From contig NZ_NEGK01000012.1 of NCBI RefSeq assembly GCF_002135435.1, positions 1 to 64,000 on the forward strand: a DNA stretch of 64,000 nt, given 5' to 3'. This document shows, in pieces, positions 33,401 through 41,581 of this stretch. The notes under the pieces were generated by a model. That model was not told the origin of the DNA and did not search any database. It saw only the letters and a list, made by a program, of their open reading frames with translations. A program made the position numbers and the translations under genes. Within the stretch, counting starts at the first letter, position 1. Each line of letters starts with the position of its first letter. This DNA comes from Acinetobacter sp. ANC 3813 (GTDB taxonomy: Bacteria; Pseudomonadota; Gammaproteobacteria; Pseudomonadales; Moraxellaceae).

Positions 33401-33770
33401 TTGCTTTATTCACCAGCGACTGCGCCAGACGCATATCTTTTTCAATTTCCTGCCAGTCAATATCATTGATATTGACGTTACGGCCTTCTTTTTTCGCATC
33501 GGCAAACGTGGCTGACAGGAATTTCCGCGCGCCAGCGATGTACGCCGTATCACGCCAGCGGTAATTTTCATCTGTTGTTGTATCGGATAAGCCATCTGGA
33601 TTTAAAGCAGCCGCAGTATTATCTGCAGCCGCTGCAACTTGGCCGCCCAATTCAATAATAATGGCATTGATACGGCGCGGGACGCGCACTTTATTTAATC
33701 CAGTTAGTTCGCCTGATTTCACCTGTTCAACTAGGGCATTCAGTTCACGCGCAAGTTTTAATTTATTCAT
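30423..33770 (-). CDS. Giant polyvalent protein: LPD, zincin, pyrophosphatase-like and ParB-like domains
   Basis: A 1115-residue protein. Around residue 320 FGFRGIQSGNWV fits a large-polyvalent-protein domain (LPD1 type). Near 407-411 GHEYFHAIDN is a zincin metallopeptidase HExxH motif. Around 868 IENPIGSIRSG, then YGFIETTLGADGDELDIFI and FDEHKVIIG match the inorganic-pyrophosphatase-like domain common in polyvalent proteins. Around 1043 VVHGRKRYEQALKNG is ParB/Srx-like. Such multi-enzyme proteins of phages and conjugative elements are thought to travel with the DNA and counter host defences. Strong family-level call; individual activities are inferred. Confidence 0.8.
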   Translation of the reverse strand: MNKLKLARELNALVEQVKSGELTGLNKVRVPRRINAIIIELGGQVAAAADNTAAALNPDGLSDTTTDENYRWRDTAYIAGARKFLSATFADAKKEGRNVNINDIDWQEIEKDMRLAQSLVNKANVFGVVDWAGLREAGMPSNVAYLIKRVYTAVGKEPLVPTNSDSMRNYVRGISVLRETLEKCRSYEDIEDALVSIGKMCLRPKYAIEYYKNPAIADSYGPAGILENRCMAELGESFRSWIFKTGNKALSECRRNKNPDTYHESKGATWDWANLEPKVKDEEGKEVKPKKATFQLEHASDIERTGGTEIDLQSSKQLEEIFGFRGIQSGNWVLKDKSSAEFHMKATAEAMLDMSDVLGIDAKHLGLGGNLALAFGARGKGGALAHYESSTKVINITKMKGGGSLGHEYFHAIDNLIADLIGETGKDIRFFASTDYNQIQDEELRAAFEGLNEALTVRKDLFAYKSQYVDLSLETQTERTIEWINQNAQQMPRLLNLSMDEANALSLAELSIRFQNWAEDFQRRNERMNVRNVAERHLGDYLLQRHFSVQDVPVNTDGEVEMPLTGAKSTSQFKRSAMFLDGGGKKSYWAKDYEMAARAFSAYLQDRLAEQGRKNDYLAYATQGGNGRIGEVAYPQGKERETVNAAFDELFRVIRTKEILKKASENQALLDSIFGGTPELYDESAAYDDFFADVQKELEDEEMQSGMLDSSNSSDATQACANYLKSQLVEKGWIIGEKGIYSNADEEFQVRINQRRLYTFDIEIYQGPKFIQCVTENGIFIQDCVDFINAFIVKTENKLEYMAELKADPELNPDDLAAAANTVNVIQITDAIAQGAATSQLNEGENPTQQQLIANDYKTAKVNIAGLSIAIENPIGSIRSGTDEAGNAWETQMTAHYGFIETTLGADGDELDIFIASDVPHDFDGRVYVISQNDRNGRFDEHKVIIGVDNKTQAVELYRSHYDENFNGVSAVHDLSLEDFKAKIYGGHTAMFDSIQGAMLDSWLNDGSFDLLPIKRLKLDNLDDGSKDAKPTLREPIVVIEQGNNFNVVHGRKRYEQALKNGEKLIPAIVFDGEHIPTLSEVKQARQKCGNAVHSEAFAVILEELAADRAEAALS

Positions 33771-33781
33771 GATTTTTGCTC

Positions 33782-36442
33782 TTAGTTGAATGATTTAGCA
33801 TTGTTTAAAGCTGCCGCCGTATAAGCATTCACAGCCTGCTCAAAAAGGTCTGTTAGCGCTTCATCTAGGTTTTCACCGATCTGCTCTAATTTGTCGCCTG
33901 TCGCATCCGCCAGCATGTCTGCAGTACCCGCGATAACCGCATTCAAAAATTGTTCATTTTCGGACGGCTCAGGGCTAACATTGTTCATTTGAACATTTTG
34001 TTCATCTTGTTCATTTTTGGCGATATACATGTTTAAAACCTCTGCATCATCGCCATTCGCCCCATCTAGCATGCTGTTGACATTTATTTGATCGTTTTCT
34101 ATACTGACATCAAGCTGGCAGTTTGCTAAGCGGGTCAGTTTAGCAAGTTCATCTTGTGACACTCCTGCCGTTGGAAAAACTGCTGTAGAAAGCCCGTCTA
34201 AAAGCGGGCTTTTTGCATTTTTAGCCATACCCAATAGCGATACTAAATCGCCATGAATTGTATGGTCATAATGGTAATGGCCTTTATCATCTTCACGCAC
34301 AACGAATCGCGCAATTAAAGATTCACCATTTAATAAAAATGCTGAATGCAGGAAGTGATAGGCTTTAATGTTTTGCTCTTCCTCTGGGTTATACGGCGGA
34401 CGTTCATCATATTTAACAGCATTTTCCAGAAGCTCTTTAAGCGCAGAAATCGCCTGTAATTTACGAACATCGGCAGAAAACTTAATAATTTTTTTAGTGC
34501 CGTTTTTGCGAACTTCCACCTCAGCACCAAGAGCAGGGCATGGATAGCTTTTTCCAGTCATTTCAAGCATTGCCTGCTTAACTGCTTTACGAATCGCTGC
34601 TGTATCATTAGGGTCGCCAAATTCAGCGCCAGTGACTTGCGGTACTTCTGGGATTTGAAGCGTATCAATCAGACTATCAACATCATCGAACTGCATAGAC
34701 CGCAGTAAGAAATCAGTCATTAGGCCATTTTCAGATGTGAAATTCAGGCTTTCGGCTTCACCTTCTGCAGTTCGGCTGGCGGCAATTACACCTGTATCGG
34801 TCATGGAAATTTTACCCATGCCTTTGCCTTTCAGCTGCGCAATAAACGCCTGATCATCTTTTGTCAGCAAGTTGAATGCATACTGCAGGGCCATATCCTG
34901 ATCCTCAGCATCATTGATTTTCTGCGCAAGTTCTTCTGGCGTTAAGCTCAAATCATCCTGATATGAAAAACCAACCTCTTTAAGTTCTAAAGTCATGCCG
35001 ACAATGTTGCCGCCGCCGCCTTTTTGAACATAATCAAAGCTTAGACTTAAGCCGTTTTTAGAAAGGGTTTTGTGCTTTTCGCCATCCCAGCCTAGTTCCC
35101 GCAGCGCATTGCGAACGGCGATAATACGGCTCTGGAACATTGAATCCAGATGGTCTTGATAATGTTCTAAAACCTCACCATTGCTAAGGATCTTTTGATA
35201 GTTTTCCGCAGCGGTCGGGTTAAAGTCATCTGAATAAAATTCTGCATTGTCCGCGTTACCAGTTTTGTTACCAGTATCGTCGGGATTGTTACCAGCGGCA
35301 GCCGCCATTGCTGATTCAGCATCCAGACGTTTGCGCTCTGATTCAGCATCAATTTCATGCTGAACATCCTGAATTTGGCCGTCAAGCTGACTCATTTCAC
35401 TTTGACCTGATTCTAATTGTGTGACCAGCTCATTCAGCAGCAATTCATCACGGTTTTTCATCATTTGAGCACGCTTGAAGCGGTCATGATTTTGCGCCAG
35501 AAGTTTAAATATACGGCCCGCAATCATAGGGTATTTTTTTGCATCCACGGCGCGCGGCTGCAGGACAGCAGTGACATCACGCTTATTTAGAATCCATTTC
35601 CAGCTTGTAATGATATCCGCGCCTGTCAGCTTGGCAGGGGTCGCATCTGGATTGTTAAACAGGACAGTAAGAGTCTGAGAATCGCTCATTTCAAAGATTG
35701 CGCCAACATTCACCACGCCAAGGCGCTTGAACGGCTCAATCAGGGTGACATTTTTGACAAAAAACTCTTCTGTATTTTTGGTGCGCAGCGCCTCAGCCAT
35801 TTTTTCAATTACACGATCAAGCTGGCTGTTTTTAATAATCATTGCATCCAGCATGGCAAAGCTGCATTGATCATCCAGAATAAAATCTGCAGCCTCTTTT
35901 GCAGTCAGCTGCTCAACCAATTGCCCTGATACATCACTGCGGGCCATATCAAGCATGACATTAGCAATTAACCCATTATGAGAAATCAGCGTTTCCCCGT
36001 CCCATTGCACTGCGCTGGATGTGCCGACGCTATCCAAAAATTCAACATCGCTCTGCAATAGATACGGCGTTAAATGCGTCGGATTTGCGCCATCCAGAAA
36101 GGTTTTAAGCGCATTGTCTGTCAGGTCGCTATGGCTGTGAATTTTGCATGCGAAGCTTGGGGCTAAGTATTTCATACACAGCATTTGAGCCTGCGAATCA
36201 CTGACTGCGCCGTATACAGCCGCATGATCAAGAAAATAGCCGTTGTCATTCACCAGATTGAATATGCGCCATTGTGCTGAATCTTCTGCGCCGTCGCACA
36301 TAACCGCCTTAATTTCGCGTTTATAGCCTTTCAGCTTGCCTAGATTGCCATCGCATGAGTCCAGCATTTGACCTGTCGGCGTGGTCAGGCGGATTGTCTG
36401 CCCTGTTTTATATTCAGGAATAAAGATATTTGGGTAAATCAT
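33782..36442 (-). CDS. Giant polyvalent-type protein with LPD3-like domain
   Basis: An 886-residue protein under a late promoter (36476-36516). Residues about 290-390 include a domain ending in a coiled coil (LVTQLESGQSEMSQLDGQ), comparable to DarA-type anti-restriction proteins. The region about 635-740 has GKSYPCPALGAEVEV, FSADVRKLQAISAL and NIKAYHFLHSAFLLNGE, the LPD3/BECR-associated plan. The C-terminus is acidic and contains DEQNVQMNN, which is the translation of an operator-type array (33981-34013). Eleven bases separate it from the 1115-residue gene. Likely an injected anti-defence protein. Confidence 0.65.
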   Translation of the reverse strand: MIYPNIFIPEYKTGQTIRLTTPTGQMLDSCDGNLGKLKGYKREIKAVMCDGAEDSAQWRIFNLVNDNGYFLDHAAVYGAVSDSQAQMLCMKYLAPSFACKIHSHSDLTDNALKTFLDGANPTHLTPYLLQSDVEFLDSVGTSSAVQWDGETLISHNGLIANVMLDMARSDVSGQLVEQLTAKEAADFILDDQCSFAMLDAMIIKNSQLDRVIEKMAEALRTKNTEEFFVKNVTLIEPFKRLGVVNVGAIFEMSDSQTLTVLFNNPDATPAKLTGADIITSWKWILNKRDVTAVLQPRAVDAKKYPMIAGRIFKLLAQNHDRFKRAQMMKNRDELLLNELVTQLESGQSEMSQLDGQIQDVQHEIDAESERKRLDAESAMAAAAGNNPDDTGNKTGNADNAEFYSDDFNPTAAENYQKILSNGEVLEHYQDHLDSMFQSRIIAVRNALRELGWDGEKHKTLSKNGLSLSFDYVQKGGGGNIVGMTLELKEVGFSYQDDLSLTPEELAQKINDAEDQDMALQYAFNLLTKDDQAFIAQLKGKGMGKISMTDTGVIAASRTAEGEAESLNFTSENGLMTDFLLRSMQFDDVDSLIDTLQIPEVPQVTGAEFGDPNDTAAIRKAVKQAMLEMTGKSYPCPALGAEVEVRKNGTKKIIKFSADVRKLQAISALKELLENAVKYDERPPYNPEEEQNIKAYHFLHSAFLLNGESLIARFVVREDDKGHYHYDHTIHGDLVSLLGMAKNAKSPLLDGLSTAVFPTAGVSQDELAKLTRLANCQLDVSIENDQINVNSMLDGANGDDAEVLNMYIAKNEQDEQNVQMNNVSPEPSENEQFLNAVIAGTADMLADATGDKLEQIGENLDEALTDLFEQAVNAYTAAALNNAKSFN
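33981..34013. promoter_or_regulatory. 17-bp-step operator units inside a coding region
   Basis: TTGTTCATTTGAACAT at 33981-33996 and TTGTTCATCTTGTTCA at 33998-34013 keep the 17-bp step. They lie 210 bp upstream of the 1115-residue gene and inside the 3' end of the 886-residue gene, so they may control an internal promoter. Confidence 0.55.
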
Positions 36443-36475
36443 GATTAAGCGCCTTATGCGTTCAGCTATTTCCTT

Positions 36476-36516
36476 TATTTTCGCTGAATTTCAAAAGGCG
36501 CTTTTCGGGTTATTCC
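36476..36516 (-). promoter_or_regulatory. Late promoter element, GGAATAAC box and GAAAAT -10
   Basis: Box begins at 36516 inside the stop region of the upstream gene (ATG GAA TAA); hexamer at 36482-36477. Serves the polyvalent gene starting at 36442. Confidence 0.7.
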
Positions 36517-37178
36517 ATGAATGTGCGCAGTACCTGAAAAGTGACAGGGACCAGCAAAACTTCACTGACTGACATTGCATTAAGGGCGTCAAGATTTGAA
36601 ACAGAAGGGCAGATCAAGAAATTACAATCAATCGGCTTTAAGTCCAATCCGTAATCTTTGGAAAATACCCCTGCATTTAAGCGCATAGCGTATTCAGCAG
36701 GCGGGTTCAATGTACCGTCTTCATTCACCATCATTTTCAGCCATAGCAGGATTGAATTGACTATGCGGCCATCACCAGTCTCAATAAAAACCAGCTGGAT
36801 TTCTGGCAGATTGGTGCCGACTAGGCGGCTGGTCTGGAACATGCCCACTTGAGCCTGTTCAAAATTAAGATTCAGCAGGGGAATTGTGGCCTCAGTGCAT
36901 AAATATCCCGTCAGGCTGTCCTGCATCATCGGCAAGCTGCTCAGGTTGTTATTCCGATACGGCTTGAACTTAATGAAGTAATTCGCGGCCAGCAGCTGCC
37001 CAAGCGCATAGACTTGCTTTAAGATGGCCTGCGCTTCATCCCCGCTATGGCCGAACCAGCGCTTTTGCTTAAACGTCTGATTCAGCTTTTTATCAGTCTG
37101 CTTGGCTACAAAGCCGCTAATCGCATTTTTTGTGCTTTTGACGCTGATTTCATTAAATTTGCCGACATTAAACGCCAT
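36510..37178 (-). CDS. Virion protein, tail-tube or connector candidate
   Basis: A 222-residue protein starting one base after the portal gene stops. It has a helical first third and a beta-rich remainder (LPEIQLVFIETGDGRIVNSI, AMRLNAGVFSKDYGLDL, VSEVLLVPVTFQVLRTFME). The C-terminal end pattern of strand then V-T-F-x-V is reminiscent of tube-type phage proteins, but the position next to the portal also allows a head-tail connector. Confidence 0.5.
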   Translation of the reverse strand: MAFNVGKFNEISVKSTKNAISGFVAKQTDKKLNQTFKQKRWFGHSGDEAQAILKQVYALGQLLAANYFIKFKPYRNNNLSSLPMMQDSLTGYLCTEATIPLLNLNFEQAQVGMFQTSRLVGTNLPEIQLVFIETGDGRIVNSILLWLKMMVNEDGTLNPPAEYAMRLNAGVFSKDYGLDLKPIDCNFLICPSVSNLDALNAMSVSEVLLVPVTFQVLRTFME

Positions 37179-38783
37179 TTAAATACCCTCATCGTCATTG
37201 TTTTCACCTTCCTGCTGGCCGTGATGCGCAGGAACACCGCCTGCCTCTTCCCGCTGGGCCGCTTCTGCCTTTTTCTGGGCTTTATCAATAGAGTCAGCAA
37301 TGGTCTGCGCTTTAATCTGATCAATACCCATCAGTTCATCCAAGAAATACATATTGGCATCTTTGCACATCCCCAAGTCTTTAATGATCTGGATTGCTGA
37401 GGCTGTCAATGTTGCCGTATTGGCGCGGGTATTTTTATTATTCAGCGCCTCGGTTGCCGCTGCGCTGATATCGCTGTAAAACTCGATTTTAAAAGGGAGG
37501 TTTTTTTCATCGTATATAACGCCGTATTTATACGCAAAATGCATTATACAGAATTGATTCAGCGTTTCAGTGAGCGCCTGACGAATCAAAACGCTCAATG
37601 TGGCAACTTGCGCAGACGTATGAAAAGCGCCGCCATCGCCCAGTCCGCCGCTGATCAGCTCCATCCATCCCACTAGAGACAAATCAAGCCCCAGCGCGCC
37701 GATACCGCGCTTCAAATGGGTCATAACCAGATCAAGGCTCATTGGCGCCGTGCGCTGTGTAAAATTGCCCAGCGGGGACAATAGCTGTTTTTCACCATAG
37801 ACAGGGAAAAGCGTGTAATGCGTTTCATAAATTTCCTTTCCGCCCTGCAGTGCTTTTCTGGTTTTTTCCTGCTGTTTCTGAATCGTTTCCTGCAGGCCCT
37901 TTTTATACACACGGCGCGAATCTTCTGGCATCCCTGACATATCCAGCGTTAGCAATTGATGATTAACTGAATCGGCAATTTGCTGGGTATTTAGCGCCGT
38001 AAAGTTCAGCGCCCATGAGGTCCAAGGCTCCTCCACCGCCTGCAAAAAAGAGCCGCCCACTGGGGACGGGATAACGCCCACTTTATCCAAATCATCTTCT
38101 TGAAGCAGCTGCGGGGTTAGAATATTGTCCATGCGGAACTGCGGCAGCGGCTGTGTGCGCTGCATCTTCATCCGCAAAATTTGATGCGTACTCAATTCAG
38201 AAATCTTGCGGATTTCCATATTGTTAATTTCTAAGACATGAAAGCCGACGGTCCTGCCTGCGCGCTCATACGCCTGAATCAGCGGCGGATCTAGCTGCTC
38301 ATTGCAAATAACATGAGATATGCCGACGCCTGATTTCGGATATACACGCATATAGCCGTCGCCGTGTCCAATGGCATTTCGGCACAGCGTAAAAACATTT
38401 TTATTCAATAGGCTCTGCAGATAAGGCGCTTCTTTCATCACCATATTGCGCAATTCATTTGCGCGCTTTCCTTCACCAGTCACTTCGTCAGACGGGTTGA
38501 TAAAAACAATTTCACCGCGCGACTCATGGCCGCCCAGCGCAGCCGCGACCAGCAGATTTAAGGCCGCATGAATAGTCGGGTCCTGCATCATGACTTTATA
38601 CGCGGTATAAATAGATTTTCTGTCCCGCCGCTTTAGACCCTCTGTTTCATAAGTCCCTAGCGAATAAGGCTCTAGCCCAGCATAGGCAGCATTAATGTCT
38701 TTAAGCCCAGCTGATTCATTCATGCTCTGATTCAGCTGGCGTTCTTGCCATATATTTGAAAGGAAACGCCCGACCTTACTCAT
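37179..38783 (-). CDS. Portal protein
   Basis: A 534-residue protein. The N-terminal YKVMMQDPTIHAALNLLVAA is the typical portal start. Then follow LCRNAIGHGDGYMRVY, the central WALNFTALNTQQIADS, the TAPMSLDLVMTHLKRGIG region, and a late helical domain with RQALTETLNQF. Length fits phage portals (450-600). The C-terminal tail is Gln/Glu/Ala-rich. Twelve copies would form the DNA gate at one capsid vertex. It is led by a late promoter at 38818-38858. Confidence 0.8.
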   Translation of the reverse strand: MSKVGRFLSNIWQERQLNQSMNESAGLKDINAAYAGLEPYSLGTYETEGLKRRDRKSIYTAYKVMMQDPTIHAALNLLVAAALGGHESRGEIVFINPSDEVTGEGKRANELRNMVMKEAPYLQSLLNKNVFTLCRNAIGHGDGYMRVYPKSGVGISHVICNEQLDPPLIQAYERAGRTVGFHVLEINNMEIRKISELSTHQILRMKMQRTQPLPQFRMDNILTPQLLQEDDLDKVGVIPSPVGGSFLQAVEEPWTSWALNFTALNTQQIADSVNHQLLTLDMSGMPEDSRRVYKKGLQETIQKQQEKTRKALQGGKEIYETHYTLFPVYGEKQLLSPLGNFTQRTAPMSLDLVMTHLKRGIGALGLDLSLVGWMELISGGLGDGGAFHTSAQVATLSVLIRQALTETLNQFCIMHFAYKYGVIYDEKNLPFKIEFYSDISAAATEALNNKNTRANTATLTASAIQIIKDLGMCKDANMYFLDELMGIDQIKAQTIADSIDKAQKKAEAAQREEAGGVPAHHGQQEGENNDDEGI

Positions 38784-38817
38784 TCATGAAGCCCGTCTTA
38801 AAATTTATATCAGGCTC

Positions 38818-38858
38818 TATTTTCAGGCTTTTAAAAATCACCTCTCTGGCGATATTCC
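38818..38858 (-). promoter_or_regulatory. Late promoter element, GGAATATC box and GAAAAT -10
   Basis: Box begins at 38858, hexamer at 38824-38819, 28-nt gap. It lies between the hydrophobic 309-residue gene and the portal gene. Confidence 0.7.
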
Positions 38859-38863
38859 AGCAA

Positions 38864-39793
38864 TCAGATGCTTATGCAGATGCTTGGAAATTGAACGCCC
38901 AGCACACTAAGCACTGATTTCACAAAACTGACTATTTTTTCAATGACAGCGGCCATAACGCCCTGCATAAAAATCTGAATCGCTTCACGCAGCTCAAAGG
39001 ATAAACAGCTGAAATCAGGAAACAGCGGCTTTGGAAATTTAATAACGGGCAGCTGGGGAAATTGGATTAATGCAAAGACGTCATCAATACTGAAATCAAG
39101 CATTGATACAGCCTGCTGAAATGCTTGAATCTCATCATCGAATTGAGCGGCCAGCTCTCCTGTTTTCTCTGCAATTTTATCCTGAACAATCTGCATGACC
39201 ATCTGCTGCAGCTGGTCCAGTGTCGGCAGGGCAGGCAGGCTTAGCAAAGCATTGATTTTCAGCTTATTCAGTACACTGCCGATTAAATTGGTGCATATTT
39301 CTATCAAGCTGCTGACAGCCATGCTGTAAATGGCTTTCAGGATGGCATTGACTTCAAATGACGGAATATTCAGATCTATATAAATCGGCAACGGTAAAAA
39401 GGCGGCCAGCGCATTTTTAAATTCCTGTCCATAATTTTTGAGCGCATCGGCAATCATCGCCCTGACCGCGTTTGCATCCAGCGCAATTAAATCCATGATA
39501 TTCAGATTCAAATACGGGATCTTAGGCAGCAGCGCAGCCAAGTTAAGGCCCAGCAGATTGACCATCGGCTGTATCATCGCCAGCAGTGTTTTTACAGACA
39601 GCATGCTCTGCCAGTATTGAATGATTTGTGAGATTTCATTTGTATACTGGCTGATATCTAAATAAATCGGGCAGGGTATGCCAATTAAGGCGCTAATCTG
39701 TTCCAGTGTCGGTAAATCAGGTATTGCGCCGTATAGCTGGCTGACTAATTCGTCATAGCTTGGCGGCGGGAAGGAAATGCAGATCTGAGGCAT
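38864..39793 (-). CDS. Hydrophobic amphipathic-helix protein in the tail operon
   Basis: A 309-residue protein built almost wholly of Leu/Ile/Ala/Pro-rich amphipathic segments (LLAMIQPMVNLLGLNLAALL, AILKAIYSMAVSSLIEI). It begins CISFPPPS and ends SICISI. No transmembrane segment is as clean as in true membrane proteins. It follows the spike gene by two bases. I infer a tail-tip or membrane-contact role, or an unusual tape-measure-like helical protein; no family is recognised. Confidence 0.5.
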   Translation of the reverse strand: MPQICISFPPPSYDELVSQLYGAIPDLPTLEQISALIGIPCPIYLDISQYTNEISQIIQYWQSMLSVKTLLAMIQPMVNLLGLNLAALLPKIPYLNLNIMDLIALDANAVRAMIADALKNYGQEFKNALAAFLPLPIYIDLNIPSFEVNAILKAIYSMAVSSLIEICTNLIGSVLNKLKINALLSLPALPTLDQLQQMVMQIVQDKIAEKTGELAAQFDDEIQAFQQAVSMLDFSIDDVFALIQFPQLPVIKFPKPLFPDFSCLSFELREAIQIFMQGVMAAVIEKIVSFVKSVLSVLGVQFPSICISI

Positions 39794-39794
39794 A

Positions 39795-40247
39795 TTAAAC
39801 CCCGTTCATGCTGATCTGAGGCGCTGACAGGCTGATTTTAGCCTCAGATAAAATATTGACCTGTACGGCGCTGTGAATATTGACCACTTCTGACCCATCA
39901 ACCTCAATAGTTTTCGCCTTGGCCGTGATATTCGTCCGCGCCAGCAGCTCAATGTTCTCCTGACGTATACGGCGCGTATCAATGACTGCGCCTTTTCCAT
40001 GTGAGCGGTATGCCCAGATTACAGGCGCTTCTGGCTGGCCCTGCAGGAAAAAGATATAGCATTCTGCGCCTGCCAGTATCTCGCGCTCTGTGTCTTTATC
40101 ATCATCGCCCACGGGATAAGCAAAAGTAGCGATAATCCCTTCATCCAGCCCATCCGTCACCGTCGGAATGCTGATTCTGGCCGTGCGCGCCGCAGCGTCA
40201 TAACTCAAGATCGTTGCCGCCCAATCCCCTAAATACTGCTTATTCAT
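39795..40247 (-). CDS. Baseplate spike protein (gpV/gp5-type)
   Basis: A 150-residue protein. The first 90 residues look like an OB-fold (ATILSYDAAARTARISIPTV, IATFAYPVGDDD, CYIFFLQGQPEAPVIWAYRS). The remainder is a regular beta repeat (ELLARTNITAKAKTIEVDGS, VNILSEAKISLSAPQISMNG), a triple-stranded needle. This is the membrane-puncturing tip of contractile tails. Start overlaps the hub gene stop. Confidence 0.75.
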   Translation of the reverse strand: MNKQYLGDWAATILSYDAAARTARISIPTVTDGLDEGIIATFAYPVGDDDKDTEREILAGAECYIFFLQGQPEAPVIWAYRSHGKGAVIDTRRIRQENIELLARTNITAKAKTIEVDGSEVVNIHSAVQVNILSEAKISLSAPQISMNGV

Positions 40248-41140
40248 GCTGTCACTACCTCTGCAATCCAGAATTTTGAAGCAGATGCCGTCGCCCCGCC
40301 CAGTACGCCCGTATCAAATCGGTGCGCGGCCGTTAAAATTACATATTTTTTTTGATCAATCAGCACCACATTTCCAGCCATCCATTCAGGCGTATATGCC
40401 CGCATGATGGTGCCGCGAACGACAAGCACAGTGCTTAAATTTCTAGCGCGGCGCGCATCAATATTGGGATAAAAAGATGCCTGTTTTCCAGCAGACAGGC
40501 TGCCTTCAATGGTGCTGCCGTCAGAATTGACTGTTTGATAGTTTGGGATGCTGTGATTCAGCTGGGTCGGGTTTTCAACCCATTGCACATTTACACCCGC
40601 AAGTGATGAAACTGGCTCCTGATTCATGATTTGAGACAGGCGCTTAACAATGATTTTGCTGTTTTTGTCGCAAAAAATGACGCATGCCTCTTCTGAACAT
40701 TTTCGGGCCAGCTCATAAGTCGGCGTGGCGCCCACGGCGCAGAAATAATTTACCAGCGGAACATCTTCTGTGACCTTAAGCTTATTCCCATTGGCCCGCA
40801 TTGCAGCGCCAATGGATGATTCATTCAAGTATACGGCGCGCGCTGCCGGCTTAATCAAATTTTCACAGCCATTCAGCACAGCAACAACGGCAGCCAATGT
40901 CAGCTGCTGATCATCACGGATGATTCCGCTTTGCATTGTCACGCGCTTAATGATCTTCATTTCCAGATAATCATCGCCCACACGTAAAATGCAGCCTTCC
41001 CGTAGCTGCTCGTCAATGCTGTCATGCAGAATCGTTTGAAATTCAAGTGATGCAGGAACAGGTACGCAATCCGTTCGGCAAGTGCCGCTGACAAATCGGT
41101 CTGTCCCAATCGCCGTGCCATCTGATAAAAATATCCGCAT
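40244..41140 (-). CDS. Baseplate hub protein (gp27/gpD-like)
   Basis: A 298-residue protein, beta-rich, directly upstream of the spike gene as usual for hub proteins. N-terminal RIFLSDGTAIGTDRF and VPASLEFQTILHDSI with a later LREGCILRVGDDYLEMKIIK form the tube-like barrel pattern. NYFCAVGATPTYELARKCSE matches the inserted domain often seen in such hubs. The call rests mainly on gene order and beta pattern. Confidence 0.6.
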   Translation of the reverse strand: MRIFLSDGTAIGTDRFVSGTCRTDCVPVPASLEFQTILHDSIDEQLREGCILRVGDDYLEMKIIKRVTMQSGIIRDDQQLTLAAVVAVLNGCENLIKPAARAVYLNESSIGAAMRANGNKLKVTEDVPLVNYFCAVGATPTYELARKCSEEACVIFCDKNSKIIVKRLSQIMNQEPVSSLAGVNVQWVENPTQLNHSIPNYQTVNSDGSTIEGSLSAGKQASFYPNIDARRARNLSTVLVVRGTIMRAYTPEWMAGNVVLIDQKKYVILTAAHRFDTGVLGGATASASKFWIAEVVTA

Positions 41141-41143
41141 AAA

Positions 41144-41581
41144 TCAATCCAGATCTAAAATAAATGGCGGCTCTACAAAGCTAATTTTCGGCAAATCCAT
41201 CTTAGCCGCCGCATAAGCGGGCTGAGCCTCTGAAACACTCATGCCGAAGCGCTCAACCCCCAGCGACCCTGTACCCTCCATGCGCTGTGCCTGCATCAGT
41301 TCACAATGCGCGCGAATGACTGGCTCTATCACAACCCATTCATTGACAGAAATCAGCTGAGTTTCGTCCATTGGGCTATTAAGGCGGTTGCGCTGTGTGT
41401 ATGTGCTGTTCCAGCCTGCATAGAAAAGAAAATCCGCAGCCAGTGCGATTTCAATATCTTCTGACGTTAAAGAATAGCCGCACAGCCCCAGCTCTATAGC
41501 AAGCTTTTCAGACAGCGTGGCGATTGTTCCCGCCTCGCTGTCTTGATGCTGCCCCTGATCATCAAATGGTTTTAAGTTCAT
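41144..41581 (-). CDS. Virion protein, head-tail connector-like
   Basis: A 145-residue protein with a helical middle (EDIEIALAADFLFYAGWN, EWVVIEPVIRAHCELMQAQR) and a short tail (ISFVEPPFILDLD). Helical bundle proteins of this size often act at the neck or as connectors, but no sequence family is recognised. Lies in the unit 42201-38864. Confidence 0.45.
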   Translation of the reverse strand: MNLKPFDDQGQHQDSEAGTIATLSEKLAIELGLCGYSLTSEDIEIALAADFLFYAGWNSTYTQRNRLNSPMDETQLISVNEWVVIEPVIRAHCELMQAQRMEGTGSLGVERFGMSVSEAQPAYAAAKMDLPKISFVEPPFILDLD

